Source: Methanosarcinales archaeon (GTDB lineage Archaea; Halobacteriota; Methanosarcinia; Methanosarcinales; Methanosarcinaceae). From it: 7,857 bases of DNA. The notes under the pieces were generated by a model, which saw only the letters and a program-made list of their open reading frames with translations, did not search any database and was not told where the DNA came from. Both the position numbers and the translations under genes were made by a program. The stretch covers positions 1 through 7,857 of the forward strand of contig JAAXQB010000242.1 in the NCBI GenBank assembly GCA_012329085.1, given 5' to 3'. Positions within the stretch are counted from its first letter, which is position 1, and each line of letters begins with the position of its first letter. Of the stretch, positions 6,341 to 7,857 are shown piece by piece.

Positions 6341-6810
6341 TTATTAACTGATGTTACGCACTCAAAAATGGATGAATTGCTAATTGGATGCAGATTAACG
6401 CAGATGAATAGGTGCAATCGATATTTAAATATAATGATTTAGTATTATATGAATTTTGTAAAAGAGTAATTTATCAAAGCCACAGACATAAAAGTTTGAC
6501 ATCCATTTAATTTAGCACTATATCGCTCATTCGTTCAAAAATTAAAAATTTTTTCATACGATTATTTGTTCGAATAACGCCCATTCATTCCGGATGTGCT
6601 ATCAAAGATTTTCTTAAACTCATTCGTTCCAAATGTGCTTTACGAATGTGCTATTGGAAGTTGAATGCAAAACCTTTAATAAATTAAGGATGTGTGATTT
6701 TCTACAAAAATCTGCGTAAATTTGCGTTCTAAAAATTTTTAAAATTGCGTAAATGTCTAAATTAAAAATTAATAAGGTGCAATGGTTGTTTGCGTAACAT
6801 CAGTTATTAA
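6341..6810. mobile_element. MITE-like element, 456 bp, with 13-bp inverted ends and 7-bp target duplication
   Basis: The ends are CTGATGTTACGCA (6348-6360) and its exact reverse complement (6791-6803). They are flanked on both sides by TTATTAA (6341-6347 and 6804-6810), the expected mark of transposition. The interior has no transposase or other open frame, so the element must have been moved by an enzyme encoded elsewhere. TGCGTAA-type motifs recur near the right end (6713, 6746, 6791, with TGCGTTC at 6723) and ACGCAGAT near the left end (6398) is inverted at 6710, as expected for transposase contact sites. GGTGCAAT is repeated directly near both ends (6411 and 6776). The middle carries decayed copies of the dispersed hairpin repeat. 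The parent insertion-sequence family was not recognised. Confidence 0.75.
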
Positions 6811-6932
6811 TATTAACTAATCACATATTTAAGTTACTAATTGAAAACCAATTAAATGAAATATTTTATTAATCGATGTTAGGTATTATTTAAACTATAT
6901 TCCAAATCAAGCCATAAAATAATATTTTTTAT

Positions 6933-7004
6933 AGCTCATTTAGAACGAATGATTGTTAACATATAATTTATAACATTATATATTGAGAGAAATTTTTTAA
7001 TTTC
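6933..7004 (-). repeat. Composite repeat copy E, inverted relative to copy C
   Basis: Hairpin-like AGCTCATTTAGAACGAATGA (6933-6952), then AATGATTGTTAA (6948-6959) and the AT palindrome (6961-6981), are followed by GAGAGAAATTTTTTAATTTC. The 12-bp linker is the exact reverse complement of 6046-6057 in copy C, and the right flank matches copy B. Confidence 0.65.
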
Positions 7005-7276
7005 TTGTATTGGCGTTAAATTCTGAATATTACAACATGTATTAGATTGGTTTAAATCAAATAATAAGCCCATAATATCAAAAGATGGATAGTATTTGAA
7101 ATAAAAAAAAAGGATAAAAAATAATTTTTTTGTAGAATTTTTATAGTATATAATAGACTTGGTTCGCATAATAAGCCAAAATTTAACCTTAACATAGTGA
7201 TTTATAACTAAAAGTCAAAATCTACTCGCCACATATTGAAATATGAGTTAATATGCATGCCTAAATCTATTTTTTA

Positions 7277-7333
7277 TTGCCATAATTTATAGAATTATGG
7301 CAAAGAGACAATTTTCAATTTTCTAAAAAATTG
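7277..7333. repeat. Composite repeat copy F: perfect 11-bp AT palindrome and a second stem-loop
   Basis: TTGCCATAATT (7277-7287) pairs perfectly with AATTATGGCAA (7293-7303) around TATAG, the best palindrome of the family. It is followed by AAGAGACAATTTTCAATT and a small hairpin CAATTTT-CTAA-AAAATTG (7316-7333) just beyond the stop of the minus-strand gene. No U-tract follows on the minus strand, so a terminator role is doubtful. Confidence 0.6.
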
Positions 7334-7340
7334 ACGCAAT

Positions 7341-7857
7341 CTATCGTATATTTCGATGTTTATACATTTCCTCTTCTAGCGTAAGTTGTTCGATAATATA
7401 GAATTGCCCTTCTCTCAATCCTCCGCAAAGAAAACCAAATGCATCTGAATAGGCATTATCTACTAACATATAATATTCACCTTCGAGTTCATAATACACA
7501 AGTTCGCCCAACATATCCGCAAACTCTTGTGGAGTTCCACCCATTGAAACAATAGCAATTGCATGGTCTATTTCTCTGCCTTCTGCATTAACTGAAGCTA
7601 CATATGCAGAAACTCCAAAATGATTGAAAAATGCTACTTGAATAATTGCCATATCTTCGCAATCTCCTGCTCTTTCTATCCAAGTCTCGTGTGGTGTTTG
7701 TACGAAATCAGCACCAGGCCTTCCATCTCCTACGGGAAACCCACCGGGATTTTGCTCATTTTCACAATCCCATCTATAAACAATATTATCTTCTACCCAA
7801 TAAAAGAAATCCTGCGATTCTCCAAGATCAAGTTCCCCATTTCTATCAATATCAAAC
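7341..7857 (-). CDS. Transglutaminase-like cysteine protease domain protein with EF-hand loop (5' end outside the window)
   Basis: The frame is open from the window edge to a TAG at 7341-7343, giving the last 171 residues of a longer protein. Visible residues 2-13, DIDRNGELDLGE, fit an EF-hand calcium loop (D, D, N, G, D and E at loop positions 1, 3, 5, 6, 9 and 12). A transglutaminase-like fold follows: FFYWVEDNIVYRWD, then HETWIERAGDCEDMA with the expected catalytic Cys66, DHAIAIV with His98, and YYMLVDNAYSD with Asp133. Glu and Asp after the cysteine (GDCED) are typical of archaeal and bacterial members, which act as peptidases or amidases more often than cross-linkers. A start at the internal ATG 7652 would cut the protein behind the catalytic cysteine and is wrong. 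The N-terminus, and so the signal peptide and location, are not visible. The substrate is unknown. Confidence 0.85.
   Translation of the reverse strand, partial: FDIDRNGELDLGESQDFFYWVEDNIVYRWDCENEQNPGGFPVGDGRPGADFVQTPHETWIERAGDCEDMAIIQVAFFNHFGVSAYVASVNAEGREIDHAIAIVSMGGTPQEFADMLGELVYYELEGEYYMLVDNAYSDAFGFLCGGLREGQFYIIEQLTLEEEMYKHRNIR

Larger units (their letters stand above)
5937..7340. other. 1.4-kb repeat-rich spacer without credible genes
   Basis: No frame looks coding between atwA and the transglutaminase-like gene. Almost all recognisable structure is repetitive: the hairpin cluster at 6023-6186, a further AT palindrome at 6255-6278, a MITE-like element (6341-6810) and composite copies at 6933-7004 and 7277-7333. 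Nothing was recognised in 6811-6932 or 7005-7276. Confidence 0.6.

Noticed and set aside
6936..7169. 77-codon minus-strand open frame
   Set aside because: It runs through the dispersed repeat copy at 6933-7004, has no ribosome binding site and looks like translated AT-rich DNA.
7277..7303. Terminator of the transglutaminase-like gene
   Set aside because: The stem is strong, but the T run lies on the wrong side for the minus strand, and the element fits the repeat family better.
7341..7652. A complete 103-residue protein starting at ATG 7652
   Set aside because: The frame continues open to the window edge and the upstream part holds the catalytic cysteine and EF-hand loop, so this ATG is internal.

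Overview
The window reads as a stretch of a very AT-rich archaeal chromosome, most likely from a euryarchaeal methanogen or methane/alkane oxidiser. The main evidence is a complete atwA gene (component A2 of the methyl-coenzyme M reductase activation system, known only from organisms with Mcr-type reductases). Supporting evidence is an archaeal class III (pilin-type) signal peptide of the RAVSPVV type and TATA-like promoter elements. Genus or species cannot be told from this sequence.

Layout. Positions 119-907 (minus) encode a surface protein: a pilin-like N-terminus joined to a compact PstS-like substrate-binding domain, followed by a convincing hairpin/U-tract terminator. Positions 908-3447 are an almost gene-free, extremely AT-rich 2.5 kb stretch. 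It holds the promoter of the surface protein, a small G-rich island, short inverted and direct repeats and two possible broken small genes. A 108-residue lipoprotein gene follows on the plus strand (3448-3774), convergent with atwA (4214-5878, minus). The 1.4 kb beyond atwA carries no credible gene but is dense in repeats, including a 456 bp MITE-like element with 13 bp terminal inverted repeats and a 7 bp target duplication. The window ends inside a minus-strand gene (7341 to beyond 7857) whose visible part is an EF-hand calcium loop followed by a transglutaminase-like cysteine protease domain.

The genes do not form an operon: they are separated by long spacers and lie on both strands. Only atwA has an assignable intracellular role, ATP-dependent activation of methyl-coenzyme M reductase. 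The pilin-like binding protein and the lipoprotein carry export signals; the calcium-loop transglutaminase-like protein has no visible N-terminus, so its location is only guessed.

The most distinctive feature outside genes is a dispersed, mosaic repeat family. An AT palindrome (core ATAATTTATA) is often followed at close range by a 9 bp stem, 3 nt loop hairpin of the type GCTCATTCG-TTC-CGAATGAGC. Several copies differ by paired, compensating changes in the two arms. Seven AT palindromes and about ten hairpins sit in the spacers and none in an intact gene. The other notable observation is that three ligand-loop positions of the PstS-like domain appear to have been replaced by cysteine-bearing sequences.
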